From Cyclobacteriaceae bacterium (GTDB taxonomy: Bacteria; Bacteroidota; Bacteroidia; Cytophagales; Cyclobacteriaceae): DNA of 64,000 nucleotides. A program made the position numbers and the translations under genes. The stretch spans positions 1 to 64,000 of the forward strand of contig JAEUTZ010000021.1 of assembly GCA_016787725.1 (NCBI GenBank), written 5' to 3'. The notes under the pieces are model-generated. The model had not been told where the DNA came from and made no database searches. It saw only the letters and a program-made list of their open reading frames with translations. Numbering within the stretch: position 1 is the stretch's first letter; each line of letters begins with the position of its first letter. Positions 45,103 through 54,377 of this stretch are shown here, piece by piece.

Positions 45103-45579
45103 CTATCCAGGCTCGTTTAAACTCGCTTTTGTAAAAACAAAGGGCAGTAACGAACTGGCAGAAGGACATTTTATCCATTGGTTATCTGTATGATGCATAA
45201 TGACTTCAATCGGCTTGCGTTGCCGCTCTTCAAATTCCGCCATCACCTGGCGACACGCCCCACAGGAGGCTGCGGCTGACAACTCTTTATGGTTTTTTTT
45301 ATGTGCCACCACGGCCATTTTCAGGATGGCTTTGCCGTGAAACTGTGAAGCAGCTGCATAGAGGGCCACCCGTTCTGCGCACATGCACAGCGGATAGGAA
45401 GCATTCTCCTGATTCGATCCGGTAACCAAAGTACCATCCTCCAGAATAAGAGCAGCTCCAACGTAAAATTTTGAATACGGTGCATAGGCATGATGGGCTG
45501 CTTCTTTGGCTTTATGAACCAGGTATTTGGACTCATTATCGAGTTCTTCCAAAGTTTTGTAGGTTTCAAATCCCTTCAT
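45103..45579 (-). CDS. cdd: Cytidine deaminase
   Basis: A 158-residue zinc enzyme of pyrimidine salvage that deaminates cytidine and deoxycytidine. The zinc motifs are MCAERVALYAA (Cys and catalytic Glu) and ASCGACRQVMAEF. Length suits the homotetrameric type. It lies 32 bases upstream of SiaC and is divergent from the saccharopine dehydrogenase gene. Confidence 0.93.
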   Translation of the reverse strand: MKGFETYKTLEELDNESKYLVHKAKEAAHHAYAPYSKFYVGAALILEDGTLVTGSNQENASYPLCMCAERVALYAAASQFHGKAILKMAVVAHKKNHKELSAAASCGACRQVMAEFEERQRKPIEVIMHHTDNQWIKCPSASSLLPFVFTKASLNEPG

Positions 45580-45676
45580 AGTTGCAATTGGTTACGATCA
45601 GGTAAGATAATAAAGTGCTGGATGGTTCCGAAATTTTCAATGATTAATCCATTAATTTAGATTTCTTTTTTCACGT

Positions 45677-47014
45677 ATGGAACTCAAGAATATTCTGGTG
45701 TTAGGTGCGGGCCGGTCATCCTCGGCACTAATAAAATACCTGCTTTCGCAGGCTCAGCAACATCACTGGATGGTAACGGTGGGTGACCTGGATGAACGTG
45801 TTGCGGCTGAACGGGTAAAGGGCATCCCTGAGGGCAAGGCCATCCACTTTAATATGGAAAGCGAAGAAGCAAGCCGCAACGCTGTAAAACAAGCAGATGT
45901 TGTAGTGTCCCTTTTACCGGCTCACTTCCATGGATCAGTAGCAAGAATTTGCCTGGCTGAGAAAAAGCATTTGCTTACCGCCAGCTATGTATCGGATGAA
46001 ATGAAGAGCCTGGATACCGCTGCGAAATCAGCAGGTCTGATTTTTTTAAATGAATGTGGCTTGGACCCGGGTATTGATCACATGAGTGCCATGCAAATGA
46101 TCGACAAGATTAAAAAGCAGGGGGGAATACTAACTTCCTTCGAGTCCTTTACCGGAGGATTGATCGCTCCGGAAACCGATCCTGGAAATCCGTGGAGGTA
46201 TAAGTTTACCTGGAACCCCCGGAATGTAGTGATGGCTGGACAGGGCACCGCAAAATATCTTCAGGAAGGAACCTATAAATACATTCCTTATCAGCAATTA
46301 TTTACCCGAACAACACCGGTTTCAGTTCCCGGTCTTGGAGCGTATGAAGGTTATGCTAATCGTGATTCACTGAAATACCTGACAACCTATGGATTACAAG
46401 GAATTAAAACAATTGTTCGTGGAACTTTGCGGAACCGTGGATTTTGCAGTGCATGGAATGTGTTGGTACAATTGGGTTGCTGCGATGACAGTTATCAAAT
46501 GGAGGCCGTGGCGAGCATGACCCATCGCAATTTTATTAATTCCTTTTTGGATTATCATCCAACCAAAACGGTAGAGGAGAAGGTGATCGATCAGTTTACT
46601 ATTTCGAAGCAGGGACCGGAAATGCAGTGTTTATTATGGAGTGGTTTTTTTACTGAGGAGAAGGTGGGTTTGGAACACGGAAGCCCGGCACAGGTTACGG
46701 AGCACATTTTGAATAAGAAGTGGAAACTTACCCTGGGAGATAAAGATTTTATTGTGATGTGGCACAGGTTCAAATATCAGCTTCATGGAGAGCAAAAGGA
46801 ACTTCAGGCATGGCTTACTGCCACGGGTGAGGACGAAGTCAATACGGCTATGGCAAAAACGGTGGGATTACCGTTAGGCATTGCAGCTAAATTGGTGATG
46901 CAAAAAAAAGTTCGAACAGCGGGTGTCATCATTCCTGTAACGAAGGAATGGTACGACCCCATACTGGCCGAACTCAATCAACTCGGCATCAGTTTGAGAG
47001 AAAAGGAGGGTTAA
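45677..47014 (+). CDS. Saccharopine dehydrogenase-like protein (lysine pathway)
   Basis: A 445-residue NAD(P)-dependent enzyme with an N-terminal Rossmann fold (ILVLGAGRSSSALIKYLL) and a saccharopine dehydrogenase C-terminal domain, with ECGLDPGIDHMSAM as the typical substrate loop. It probably handles saccharopine in lysine breakdown; the partner LKR gene is not present here. Its stop overlaps the acyltransferase stop by 4 bases. Confidence 0.85.
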   Translation: MELKNILVLGAGRSSSALIKYLLSQAQQHHWMVTVGDLDERVAAERVKGIPEGKAIHFNMESEEASRNAVKQADVVVSLLPAHFHGSVARICLAEKKHLLTASYVSDEMKSLDTAAKSAGLIFLNECGLDPGIDHMSAMQMIDKIKKQGGILTSFESFTGGLIAPETDPGNPWRYKFTWNPRNVVMAGQGTAKYLQEGTYKYIPYQQLFTRTTPVSVPGLGAYEGYANRDSLKYLTTYGLQGIKTIVRGTLRNRGFCSAWNVLVQLGCCDDSYQMEAVASMTHRNFINSFLDYHPTKTVEEKVIDQFTISKQGPEMQCLLWSGFFTEEKVGLEHGSPAQVTEHILNKKWKLTLGDKDFIVMWHRFKYQLHGEQKELQAWLTATGEDEVNTAMAKTVGLPLGIAAKLVMQKKVRTAGVIIPVTKEWYDPILAELNQLGISLREKEG

Positions 47015-48063
47015 TGCTTTTTCAGGATGACACTCACGAGCAGGGAAGCAAGATAGAACAGTGCGATTGAAAAGGATCCGGTAATCCAAAATACCACGCC
47101 CGACTGCATCAATTGAAAAACCGGAAATAAAATCATGCCCAAGGCAAACTTAATGGATCCCGTGAATTGCGGATCGGACACCTTATTGGTAAGTACCCAC
47201 TGTAATATAGAGCGTGGCAAAAAGTGATTGATGGTATAGTAAAACGAGAAGGGATTTAATCGTGTGGGGTTCGTGCCGGTTGGGGTAGTTTGTGGTGAAT
47301 GAATAAATTCCACAAGGGTGGCCTGATCAGAAGCAAGTTGCTCCACCAGATCCGATTTTCTTTGACGATGTGTTTGTAAATACATGACCCCCTGTTCATA
47401 GTGCTCCACCGGGATGTTCAAGATCAACGGTTTAAGATTTTCCTCACACACTTTTATCAAGCGATCCAGGTTTTCCTGGTGTGAGTTTTCTCGATTTATT
47501 AATTCGCGGGCTGGAATGGGTTTTCCAAAGCTGACCAATACCCGTGATCGAAAATGGGTATGTGATTCGTACTGAATTCCTACCGGCACAATCTGCACAT
47601 CCAGTGTCCAATTCTTTTTTTCTTCGGCTGCGAGGGCAATCCGGGCAAACCCTTTTTGGAGCGACCGCAAGTACCATTGATAGCTGTGATTGCCTTCACC
47701 AAAAATTAAAATGGATTCGCCCCTGGCCAACAGATTCGAACAAGTTTCAATCATCGAATCGTTTTTTCGAAGGGTGCTAAATCCATCACGAAAGCGATAA
47801 ACCGGGCTCATCTGAAGTAACGTTAGAATTTTTCTTGCCAACGGTTTTCTGAAAACTTCAGCTCGGGTAAGGGACCAGGGATTGCGGAAAGAACTGCAGA
47901 TGATCAATACCGCATCCAGAAAAGCATTTTGATGATTGGAAACAAAAATAACCGGGCCACGGGGAATGGGTGCAAGTTTTTGAATTTGCCAGCGACTGAA
48001 ATAGAACCAGAGCGATACCTGACAATATATTTTTAAAGTCCGGAAGAGAATCTGTTGCAGCAC
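47011..48063 (-). CDS. Glycerol-acyltransferase-like (PlsC fold) membrane protein
   Basis: A 350-residue protein from a GTG at 48063, or 370 from the ATG at 48123, which would overlap the BASS gene by 56 bases. The acyltransferase motifs are NHQNAFLDA and FGEGNHSYQW, the latter deviating from FPEGT. About two to three membrane helices close the C-terminus (LFPVFQLMQSGVVFWITG and following). Longer than classic PlsC; it may acylate lysolipid or another acceptor. It follows the BASS gene by only 4 bases if the GTG start is used. Confidence 0.75.
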   Translation of the reverse strand: MLQQILFRTLKIYCQVSLWFYFSRWQIQKLAPIPRGPVIFVSNHQNAFLDAVLIICSSFRNPWSLTRAEVFRKPLARKILTLLQMSPVYRFRDGFSTLRKNDSMIETCSNLLARGESILIFGEGNHSYQWYLRSLQKGFARIALAAEEKKNWTLDVQIVPVGIQYESHTHFRSRVLVSFGKPIPARELINRENSHQENLDRLIKVCEENLKPLILNIPVEHYEQGVMYLQTHRQRKSDLVEQLASDQATLVEFIHSPQTTPTGTNPTRLNPFSFYYTINHFLPRSILQWVLTNKVSDPQFTGSIKFALGMILFPVFQLMQSGVVFWITGSFSIALFYLASLLVSVILKKH

Positions 48064-48067
48064 ACAG

Positions 48068-48979
48068 TTAGGGTTGAGTAAGTTGAACCACGGCTCGTCT
48101 TCGCATGAAGGATGCAAAAGCAAACCCGCTGATCAGGTGCCAGACACCCCACCATGCAGCTACCACGGCCATGGCTGTATTGCCGTCAAAGAAATTAAAA
48201 ATGAGAATTAATCCCAATCCTGAGTTTTGAATTCCGGTTTCGATAGCCACGGTTCGGTTAACGGCTTCGGAATTCTTAAGCGCAGCACTAAAATAATACG
48301 CCCCCAACAATCCTAATCCATTGTGCAGCAGCACTATCCAGAATACATCACCCAGGTAGGCGGAGAACCCGTCCTGGTTGTTCAACACCGCGACAATAAT
48401 AAAGCCGGTCAACATCAGCATAGAAATTATACGCAGTGACCCTGCCATTTTCTTACTCATGGCAGGCCAGGCGGCAGTTACCCACATTCCTAAAATCAAG
48501 GGCACGAGAAGAATCGAAATCATGTTGATCATGAGTGAAAGGAAATCGATCTCAAATGATTTTATCTCGTTGGATAAGGTGGGTATCAGCGATCCCCAAA
48601 CAAAGAAACTGATAGGAGTAATAATAAAGGCAGCCAGCGAAGAGAATGCTGTTAGCGTAACGGATAACGCCACATGTCCGCGCGCCAGTTGAGAAAAAAA
48701 GTTGGAGACATTGCCTCCTGGACAACACGCCACCAACAGCATACCCAACGCCATGTCGGTGCTGATGGGAAGCACTGCGATAAGTAACACGGTCATCAAT
48801 GGCAGGAAAATGAATTGTGCCAACAGTCCGGTGGCTACCGTTTTCTTTTCATTCGCTAATTGAGTAAAGTGTTTCCACTGAATATCCAGTGCAACGCCAA
48901 ACATGATTATGGCAAGGCAGATATTGAGAGCGGTCAGGCTCCCGGACGAAAAATGGATAGAAACGGATTCTGCAGGCAT
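48068..48979 (-). CDS. Bile acid:sodium symporter (BASS) family transporter
   Basis: A 303-residue inner-membrane protein with about nine to ten helices. The family hallmark is ACCPGGNVSNFFSQLARG; ETGIQNSGLGL is the second conserved segment. Substrates of bacterial members include organic anions and pantoate; none can be chosen here. It lies 40 bases from rnhA on the same strand. Confidence 0.88.
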   Translation of the reverse strand: MPAESVSIHFSSGSLTALNICLAIIMFGVALDIQWKHFTQLANEKKTVATGLLAQFIFLPLMTVLLIAVLPISTDMALGMLLVACCPGGNVSNFFSQLARGHVALSVTLTAFSSLAAFIITPISFFVWGSLIPTLSNEIKSFEIDFLSLMINMISILLVPLILGMWVTAAWPAMSKKMAGSLRIISMLMLTGFIIVAVLNNQDGFSAYLGDVFWIVLLHNGLGLLGAYYFSAALKNSEAVNRTVAIETGIQNSGLGLILIFNFFDGNTAMAVVAAWWGVWHLISGFAFASFMRRRAVVQLTQP

Positions 48980-49019
48980 GAACCGGGGTTAAAAATCGAA
49001 AGATAGGGATTCGGTAAAA

Positions 49020-49490
49020 TCAAAACTCGGTCTGAGTAGATTGATTTTCTTCATACCATCGATCGGTCTGCAGGTCATCACTCAAGGCGGCCGAAACTGC
49101 AAGCTGATCGCACCGTTCATTTTCAGGATGGCCAGCATGCCCTTTCACCCAGACGAATTTTGGTTTAAAACGGTGGTGTAACGGAATGTACCGCTGCCAT
49201 AAGTCGGCATTGGCCTTCTTGGCAAAGTTCTTTTTTTCCCAGCCCCACAACCATCCTTTTTCAATGGCATCGACCACGTATTTGGAATCGGAGTAAATCG
49301 TTACAGGTATGCCCAACTTTTTTATGGACTCCAGGCCCACGATTACGGCCAATAATTCCATGCGGTTGTTGGTGGTGAGACGAAAACCTTCCGCCAATTC
49401 CTTAACATGATGATTCCATTTTAATATGGTGCCAAACCCACCCGGACCGGGGTTTCCTTGTGCGGCACCATCCGTGTAGATGCGGATCAT
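49020..49490 (-). CDS. rnhA: Ribonuclease HI
   Basis: A 156-residue endonuclease that removes RNA from RNA:DNA hybrids. The metal-binding residues are Asp7 in YTDGAAQGNPG, Glu45 in NNRMELLAV, Asp68 in YSDSKYVVDAI and Asp128 in ERCDQLA; the basic handle region (KKNFAKKANADLWQ) is present. It overlaps the marC stop by 4 bases. Confidence 0.93.
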   Translation of the reverse strand: MIRIYTDGAAQGNPGPGGFGTILKWNHHVKELAEGFRLTTNNRMELLAVIVGLESIKKLGIPVTIYSDSKYVVDAIEKGWLWGWEKKNFAKKANADLWQRYIPLHHRFKPKFVWVKGHAGHPENERCDQLAVSAALSDDLQTDRWYEENQSTQTEF

Positions 49491-50056
49491 ACCGGGAAAA
49501 CATTACCTTTAAAAATCTTAACGGCAATCGCCAACAGGATAACCCCAAATACTCTTCGCAGTACGGCAAACCCGGATTTTCCGATCACCCGCTCCAGCCA
49601 GGAGGAAGAGCGCAATACGAGGTAAACAAAGATCAGATTGACAAGAATTCCGATCAGTACATTGGTTTCCTGGTATACCGCTCGGAGTGAAAGAATGGTG
49701 GTGAGAGTTCCGGCTCCCGCAATGAGTGGAAAAGCAAGTGGCACCACGGAGCCCGACCCTTTAGCATCAGGATCATCTTTAATTAATGTGATTCCGAGAA
49801 TCATTTCCATGGCGACAATAAAAATTACAATGGCTCCAGCTACAGCAAACGAAGCTACATCCAATCCAAAAAGATTTAGAATAGACTGCCCCAGATACAA
49901 AAACCCAACCATGAGCGCTGCTGAAATAAGCGTAGCCTTCTCGGCATAAATTCGTCCTTCCCGTTTTTTAATCAGGATGATAAACGGAACCGAACCGATG
50001 ATGTCAATAACTGAAAAGAGAATGAGGGAAACGGAAAAGACTTCTTTAATGTCCAT
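49487..50056 (-). CDS. MarC-family integral membrane protein
   Basis: A 189-residue protein with six predicted membrane helices and the family pattern SVIDIIGSVPFIILI and PLAFPLIAGAGTLTTIL. The physiological role of MarC/YhgN proteins is unsettled. The gene is 4-bp coupled to rnhA and is preceded by a strong terminator that separates it from the porin gene. Confidence 0.88.
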   Translation of the reverse strand: MDIKEVFSVSLILFSVIDIIGSVPFIILIKKREGRIYAEKATLISAALMVGFLYLGQSILNLFGLDVASFAVAGAIVIFIVAMEMILGITLIKDDPDAKGSGSVVPLAFPLIAGAGTLTTILSLRAVYQETNVLIGILVNLIFVYLVLRSSSWLERVIGKSGFAVLRRVFGVILLAIAVKIFKGNVFPV

Positions 50057-50090
50057 AACGAAAGGAAGTCACAAAGGTACGATAAAATGG

Positions 50091-50128
50091 AAAACGTCAT
50101 CCTAAAAAAAGGGATAGGATGACGTTTT
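50091..50128 (-). terminator. Long terminator hairpin between porin and marC
   Basis: AAAACGTCATCCTA (50091-50104) and TAGGATGACGTTTT (50115-50128) are perfectly complementary over 14 bp with a 10-nt loop; the minus strand continues TTTTCCATTTTA. It ends the SulP-porin transcript before marC. Confidence 0.85.
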
Positions 50129-50137
50129 ATAAACGGA

Positions 50138-51472
50138 TTAAAAGAAGATTTGATATTGAACAACACACTGCTTTCTTCGACCTTCGCGAATCAGGTCTGT
50201 TCCGACTTGATTGTAATAGGGGCGGTCTTGCACATCCAGCGTAATTTTGCTGGTATGCCCATTCAATAGCCAGTTAACTCCTACGTGATACACATTCATG
50301 GGCTTATCCAGGCGGTTATAGTCAGCACTCATTATTGACAAATAGGGCATTAATGTTCCCTCGCCCAACAAGTCCCGTTTCATCAGGTAGGCAAGTTGTG
50401 AATACCAGGCTGATCCGGTTCCAAACATGGGAAAGGCATTGCCTTGACTTCCTGCCGGGTAGGGTCCGCCCACTGGTACAGAGGAAGCTGGATTCATAAT
50501 TCCGTTGTATCGAAGGTAGCCAGGACCAAAATCGTAATTGAAGTAGCCTGCATAGGCATTTATAGCCGTACCTTTTTCTTTATTAACTGGAGCATCGTAG
50601 AAAATAGCAGCAGAAAGAAGATTCATAGCATGATAAACAGTGTCAACCGATTCGCGTGTCCAGGTAGCGTTGCCTTGCGAAATAAATCCTGCCTCCAGAT
50701 TCAATACTCTCTTTTTACCCAAATAGGTCCCCGTCATATATGGAGTTGTGTGTGGTTCCTTATCAAAGAGATTATAAATAAAAAATCCCTGGTACTGCAG
50801 GGTATGCCCCCGTTGGCTAAATGTAGCATTGGAAGATAACGGAGGTGCTGGCTGACCGTTCGTTGTGATCGGGAAGGGGTCACTGAGTGCAATCCTGTAG
50901 TCTAATTTGCCAACTTGACCGCGCGCATACACACTTAGTTTTCTGGAAAATTCATCGGTTTGATCAACGGTGGCCTGTGCAAAAACCGGTACATCCAGGG
51001 TGCTAATGGTGCCAATGCTTGGCTGACTGAATCGCGATAATCCGTTGGTAATGGTAAGGCCTCCTCCTACAATCAGATTTTCGCTCCCTTGTGTAATACG
51101 ATATTCACCCAAGGCATCATGAAAGAAAACTTGGAATTTTCGATTGCTTGCATTTTGCGATAGGTAATTGAAATTATTCTGTCCAAACTGAAAATAAAAG
51201 AATACTCGGTCAGTCAACTGACCAAAGAGCTGGAAACGTGTTCTTCTTAAACCAATGTCAAATGTCTCTGTTTTTGGCACGGAAAGCACCATCGTTCCCG
51301 GGTTGCTTTGATTGTATCGAAACCAGATCTGGTTGAGGAAGGTGGCTTTTATATAATGATCGCCAACGTCATTTAGATTAAGTTTTAATTCGGTAATATC
51401 TTTTGACTTTTCCTGTGCGTTGACTAAAAATCCGGCACAAAGAAAAGCCAATGTAACAAGTAACTTGTTCAT
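50138..51472 (-). CDS. Outer-membrane porin, phosphate-selective porin (OprO/P)-like
   Basis: A 444-residue exported protein with signal LCAGFLVNAQ and barrel-like pattern. Signatures of the OprO/OprP-type porin family include DIGLRRTRFQLFGQLTDRVFFYFQFGQNNF and FFHDALGEYRI at the N-terminal part, and it ends in VVQYQIFF, with a terminal aromatic as in outer-membrane barrels. It lies 27 bases downstream of the SulP gene and before a terminator, so it likely supplies an anion (bicarbonate or sulfate) pathway across the outer membrane for SulP. Substrate is inferred. Confidence 0.72.
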   Translation of the reverse strand: MNKLLVTLAFLCAGFLVNAQEKSKDITELKLNLNDVGDHYIKATFLNQIWFRYNQSNPGTMVLSVPKTETFDIGLRRTRFQLFGQLTDRVFFYFQFGQNNFNYLSQNASNRKFQVFFHDALGEYRITQGSENLIVGGGLTITNGLSRFSQPSIGTISTLDVPVFAQATVDQTDEFSRKLSVYARGQVGKLDYRIALSDPFPITTNGQPAPPLSSNATFSQRGHTLQYQGFFIYNLFDKEPHTTPYMTGTYLGKKRVLNLEAGFISQGNATWTRESVDTVYHAMNLLSAAIFYDAPVNKEKGTAINAYAGYFNYDFGPGYLRYNGIMNPASSVPVGGPYPAGSQGNAFPMFGTGSAWYSQLAYLMKRDLLGEGTLMPYLSIMSADYNRLDKPMNVYHVGVNWLLNGHTSKITLDVQDRPYYNQVGTDLIREGRRKQCVVQYQIFF

Positions 51473-51499
51473 GGCTAATTTTTTTAAGGACGAGAAGTT

Positions 51500-53707
51500 T
51501 TACTCTTGCGTGACTATGTTGGGCTGAGGCTGGAGTATGAGTGACACAAAGTCTTCAGCAAATTTTACGGTATACAAAATTTCATCCGGCTCCAGTAAAT
51601 TTCTTTTCTTGTAGAAGAGAAGCCGGTTGCGATGGCATTCAATATGCATCTCTTCACGGTTTTCTAAAAACCGGATCAACGGTTCCGAAAAGAAAAGGCG
51701 CACATTCGCTTCATGCACCCCGCGCAGATAGTATTTCTCAGAAAATTTTGGATGATTATCGAAATCTATATCCCTGCCTGAAATACTTTCAAATAGTTTT
51801 GACCACAATCCTTCCGGTTCCAGGGCGAAGTCAGGAATCAGTGCATCAATCTCAGAAACCTGTATAATGGTGATGGAAAGTTCTTGTTGCGCCTGTCGCG
51901 CACCTTCAAGTAAGGTAATGTCTGCAGCTTCCATCTTTGCCATGTCTGAATACTGAATCAGAATATTTTCCTCATAGGGTATTTTGTTGCCATGGGATAT
52001 TGGAAAATCTTTATACTTTAAGGAAGCTCTTACACGTTGCGGATAGAACTGCCATTCCTGACTTTCGGCAAACTTACGCAACTCCAATTGGCGTGGACTA
52101 AGTTTAATTTCAATCCTGTTCTGGTGATCGATAGAAAATTTGCGGGCAGCTAGCGGGTGATTTGAAAAGGGTTTAAAGCGGTCGAACCCGACCGATACTA
52201 CCGCACCACCGGCATGGGTGCATTCGTCTTCGATGTGATGCAAATACTCCATAAAACTGTGATCCAACAAATGGGCGTCCGAGAAGTCGACCACAATTTT
52301 TTTGCTCAAATCCAGTTTGGAGAACACCTTTTTGAAGCCAAGCAAATTTGAGAACAAAGCTGATTCTTTAATCTTTATAAGATATTCATCCCCCTGATCA
52401 CTGAGCTCGTAATGGGCTTTAAATAGGCTTCGAAATGGAACCCCATTGAGTACATGAAATACGAACTTCATTAATATTCCAGCGGCCACGCCAATTAACA
52501 AATCAGTAGAAACGGTAACAATGATGGTTACTACGAAAATGACAAGTTGTTCTGATCCAATTTTGTAGGTTTTAAAAAATTCATTCGGGGAAGCTAACCG
52601 GTAGCCAACGGCAATCAGTAAGGCGGCCAAAGCGGTATTGGGAATCATTTCGATTACCGGGATGAACAGGAGCATCGCGATCAATAGGAAGAATCCATGA
52701 AAGAAGTTGCTCCATCGGGTACGGGCTCCAAAGGAGATGTTGGCCGAACTTCGCGCGACTTCCGAAATCATGGGCAACCCGCCCAATGCCGCTGAGAGTG
52801 CATTGCCGGCACCTACAGCCATCAAATCTTTATTCGGATTAGAAATGCGTTTCCACGGATCCAGACTATCAATGGCCTTAACTGTAAGCAATGATTCCAG
52901 GCTGTTAACAAATAGGAACATGAGCACATATTTCCAAAACACAAACGTACCAATCATTCCAAAGCTTGCATTGAACCCAACGTCACCCCAGAAGTCACCG
53001 ATCTTCACCATGTCAAAGGCAGGTTCTGTATGTTTGAAGTCCATTAGCCACGCGAGCGGGATGGTGACCAACAGCACCACAATGGGGGCGGGTACTTTCT
53101 TCACTACTTTTCCTTTTAATAAGGGCAAACCAAAAATGATCAGCAAACTGATCATGCCTATTAGGGTAACCCGCACGTCTTCATGGACAATGGAATCCGG
53201 AATCATCTGAAATAGCTCCAAAGGTTCTTTTCCTTTTAGGGTTGCGGGATCAATTCCTAACAGAATATGAATTTGTTTGGAAAAGATGATTAACCCGATA
53301 GCGGCTAGCATACCATGAACTACTGAATGTGGAAAGAAATCACTGAGGGAACCAAAGCGCAGCCAACCCAAAAAGATTTGAATAAATGCGGCAACAAGAA
53401 TGGCGCCTAAAGCAAAATGCCATCCTTCCAGGCCTCCACCCATTTCCATTACGGCTCCGGCACAGATAGTGATTAAACCGGCAGCGGGGCCCTTAATGGT
53501 AAGTCGGGAGCCTGCAAAAAAGCTTACAAATAATCCGCCAACCATGGCGGTAAGTACCCCCATAGCCGGAGGAAACTCACTGGCTTTGGCGATACCCAAA
53601 CTTAAAGGGAGGGCAAGAAGAAAAACAAGGAACCCGGACACCGCATCGCCTGTCCAGTGTTGCTTCAATCCGGCCCATCCATCTTTCGGAATTTCTACTG
53701 TTTTCAT
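51500..53707 (-). CDS. SulP-family anion transporter with STAS domain
   Basis: A 735-residue inner-membrane transporter. About residues 12-430 form the 12-14 helix SulP core (GIAKASEFPPAMGVLTAMVGG, FFAGSRLTIKGPAAGL, GNALSAALGGLPMISEVARS); a STAS regulatory domain follows (about 450-540: FSDAHLLDHSFMEYLHH), and then a second, unusual soluble region of about 190 residues (560-735) containing SDMAKMEAADITLLEGARQAQQEL. SulP members carry bicarbonate, sulfate or other anions. Its placement opposite dabAB and before a porin favours bicarbonate (inference). Two small hairpins lie in its leader. Confidence 0.85.
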   Translation of the reverse strand: MKTVEIPKDGWAGLKQHWTGDAVSGFLVFLLALPLSLGIAKASEFPPAMGVLTAMVGGLFVSFFAGSRLTIKGPAAGLITICAGAVMEMGGGLEGWHFALGAILVAAFIQIFLGWLRFGSLSDFFPHSVVHGMLAAIGLIIFSKQIHILLGIDPATLKGKEPLELFQMIPDSIVHEDVRVTLIGMISLLIIFGLPLLKGKVVKKVPAPIVVLLVTIPLAWLMDFKHTEPAFDMVKIGDFWGDVGFNASFGMIGTFVFWKYVLMFLFVNSLESLLTVKAIDSLDPWKRISNPNKDLMAVGAGNALSAALGGLPMISEVARSSANISFGARTRWSNFFHGFFLLIAMLLFIPVIEMIPNTALAALLIAVGYRLASPNEFFKTYKIGSEQLVIFVVTIIVTVSTDLLIGVAAGILMKFVFHVLNGVPFRSLFKAHYELSDQGDEYLIKIKESALFSNLLGFKKVFSKLDLSKKIVVDFSDAHLLDHSFMEYLHHIEDECTHAGGAVVSVGFDRFKPFSNHPLAARKFSIDHQNRIEIKLSPRQLELRKFAESQEWQFYPQRVRASLKYKDFPISHGNKIPYEENILIQYSDMAKMEAADITLLEGARQAQQELSITIIQVSEIDALIPDFALEPEGLWSKLFESISGRDIDFDNHPKFSEKYYLRGVHEANVRLFFSEPLIRFLENREEMHIECHRNRLLFYKKRNLLEPDEILYTVKFAEDFVSLILQPQPNIVTQE

Positions 53708-53765
53708 TTTTTAGTGGGAGAACTGCTTCACCCGTTTTGAGATTGTTAAATAAGCAATTTGAAAG

Positions 53766-53807
53766 GGTATTCATAATCAGGAATACCAATACAGGCCGGT
53801 TGCCTGT
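53766..53807. repeat. Tandem inverted repeats upstream of SulP
   Basis: GGTATTC / GAATACC (53766-53772 and 53781-53787) and ACAGGC / GCCTGT (53791-53796 and 53802-53807) form two adjacent small stems between the 117-aa protein gene and SulP. They lack a long T-run, so they may be regulatory rather than terminating. Confidence 0.45.
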
Positions 53808-53822
53808 TACCAAAAATGAAAA

Positions 53823-54176
53823 TCAGATGAGGAGTACCCGATGTAACTGGTACAACGCAGGTTGGGTATTAAATCGCTCGCGGGGCAATGACCACGTAAT
53901 GCGGGCAATTTCAAATTTTTGTAGTTGATTGAATACTTCAAAACAGCAACAGGTAGTCAGAATATCGTCTTTGCCTTCTTTTTCTTCACTCGTATTTTCT
54001 TCAAAGAGGAAATGAGCAAGTAAGTCGAGGGTAGGTATAGTTTCCGTTAACTGATTTTTAGTATAGACTTGATTGTGGGGTTGTGTAGCGGCTGTCAGTA
54101 CCGATGGCACAAACAACTCCGCACAAAAAAGCAGGATGGCAAAGGCTTTCACAATTCGATTATACCTAAACCCCAT
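53823..54176 (-). CDS. Exported 117-residue protein A, paralogous to the plus-strand protein B
   Basis: A 117-residue protein with a signal peptide (FVPSVLTAATQ) and no recognised family. The mature part has HFLFEENTSEEKEGKDD, then a triple-cysteine TTCCCFEVF and the terminal VLLI. The protein at 54378-54731 is also 117 residues, has QFLFEEKEKEEKG at about the same position and ends SLLI, so I infer that they are distant paralogs flanking the same promoter region. It is 115 bases upstream of SulP on the same strand. Confidence 0.6.
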   Translation of the reverse strand: MGFRYNRIVKAFAILLFCAELFVPSVLTAATQPHNQVYTKNQLTETIPTLDLLAHFLFEENTSEEKEGKDDILTTCCCFEVFNQLQKFEIARITWSLPRERFNTQPALYQLHRVLLI

Positions 54177-54194
54177 GAAACGGAGGATTTTTTA

Positions 54195-54202
54195 CAAAGG
54201 TG
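54195..54202 (-). promoter_or_regulatory. Weak -7-like element before protein A
   Basis: On the minus strand CACCTTTG resembles TAnnTTTG with T replaced by C, 18 bases before the ATG at 54176, and looks like the plus-strand element at 54365. No clear TTTG is seen upstream. Confidence 0.3.
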
Positions 54203-54343
54203 TAATTATTTTTTTGAATTCTGCTAAATCTTGTCCTGGATAGGATTAGCAACCGTTTGTTGAGAGTCATTTGGAGCAAAAAATAGCGGGCCTTTTGGAA
54301 CCCGGTCCTCATTACCACCATTAGTAGCAACGTTTAGCCCTTG

Positions 54344-54372
54344 TTTGTGGATGAGGGATTTTTATACCTTTG
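54344..54372 (+). promoter_or_regulatory. Promoter of the protein B-dabAB arm
   Basis: TTTG (54344-54347) and TACCTTTG (54365-54372), 17 bases apart, match the Bacteroidota promoter. The -7 element ends only 5 bases before the ATG at 54378, so the transcript may be nearly leaderless for protein B. Confidence 0.6.
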
Positions 54373-54377
54373 TATTA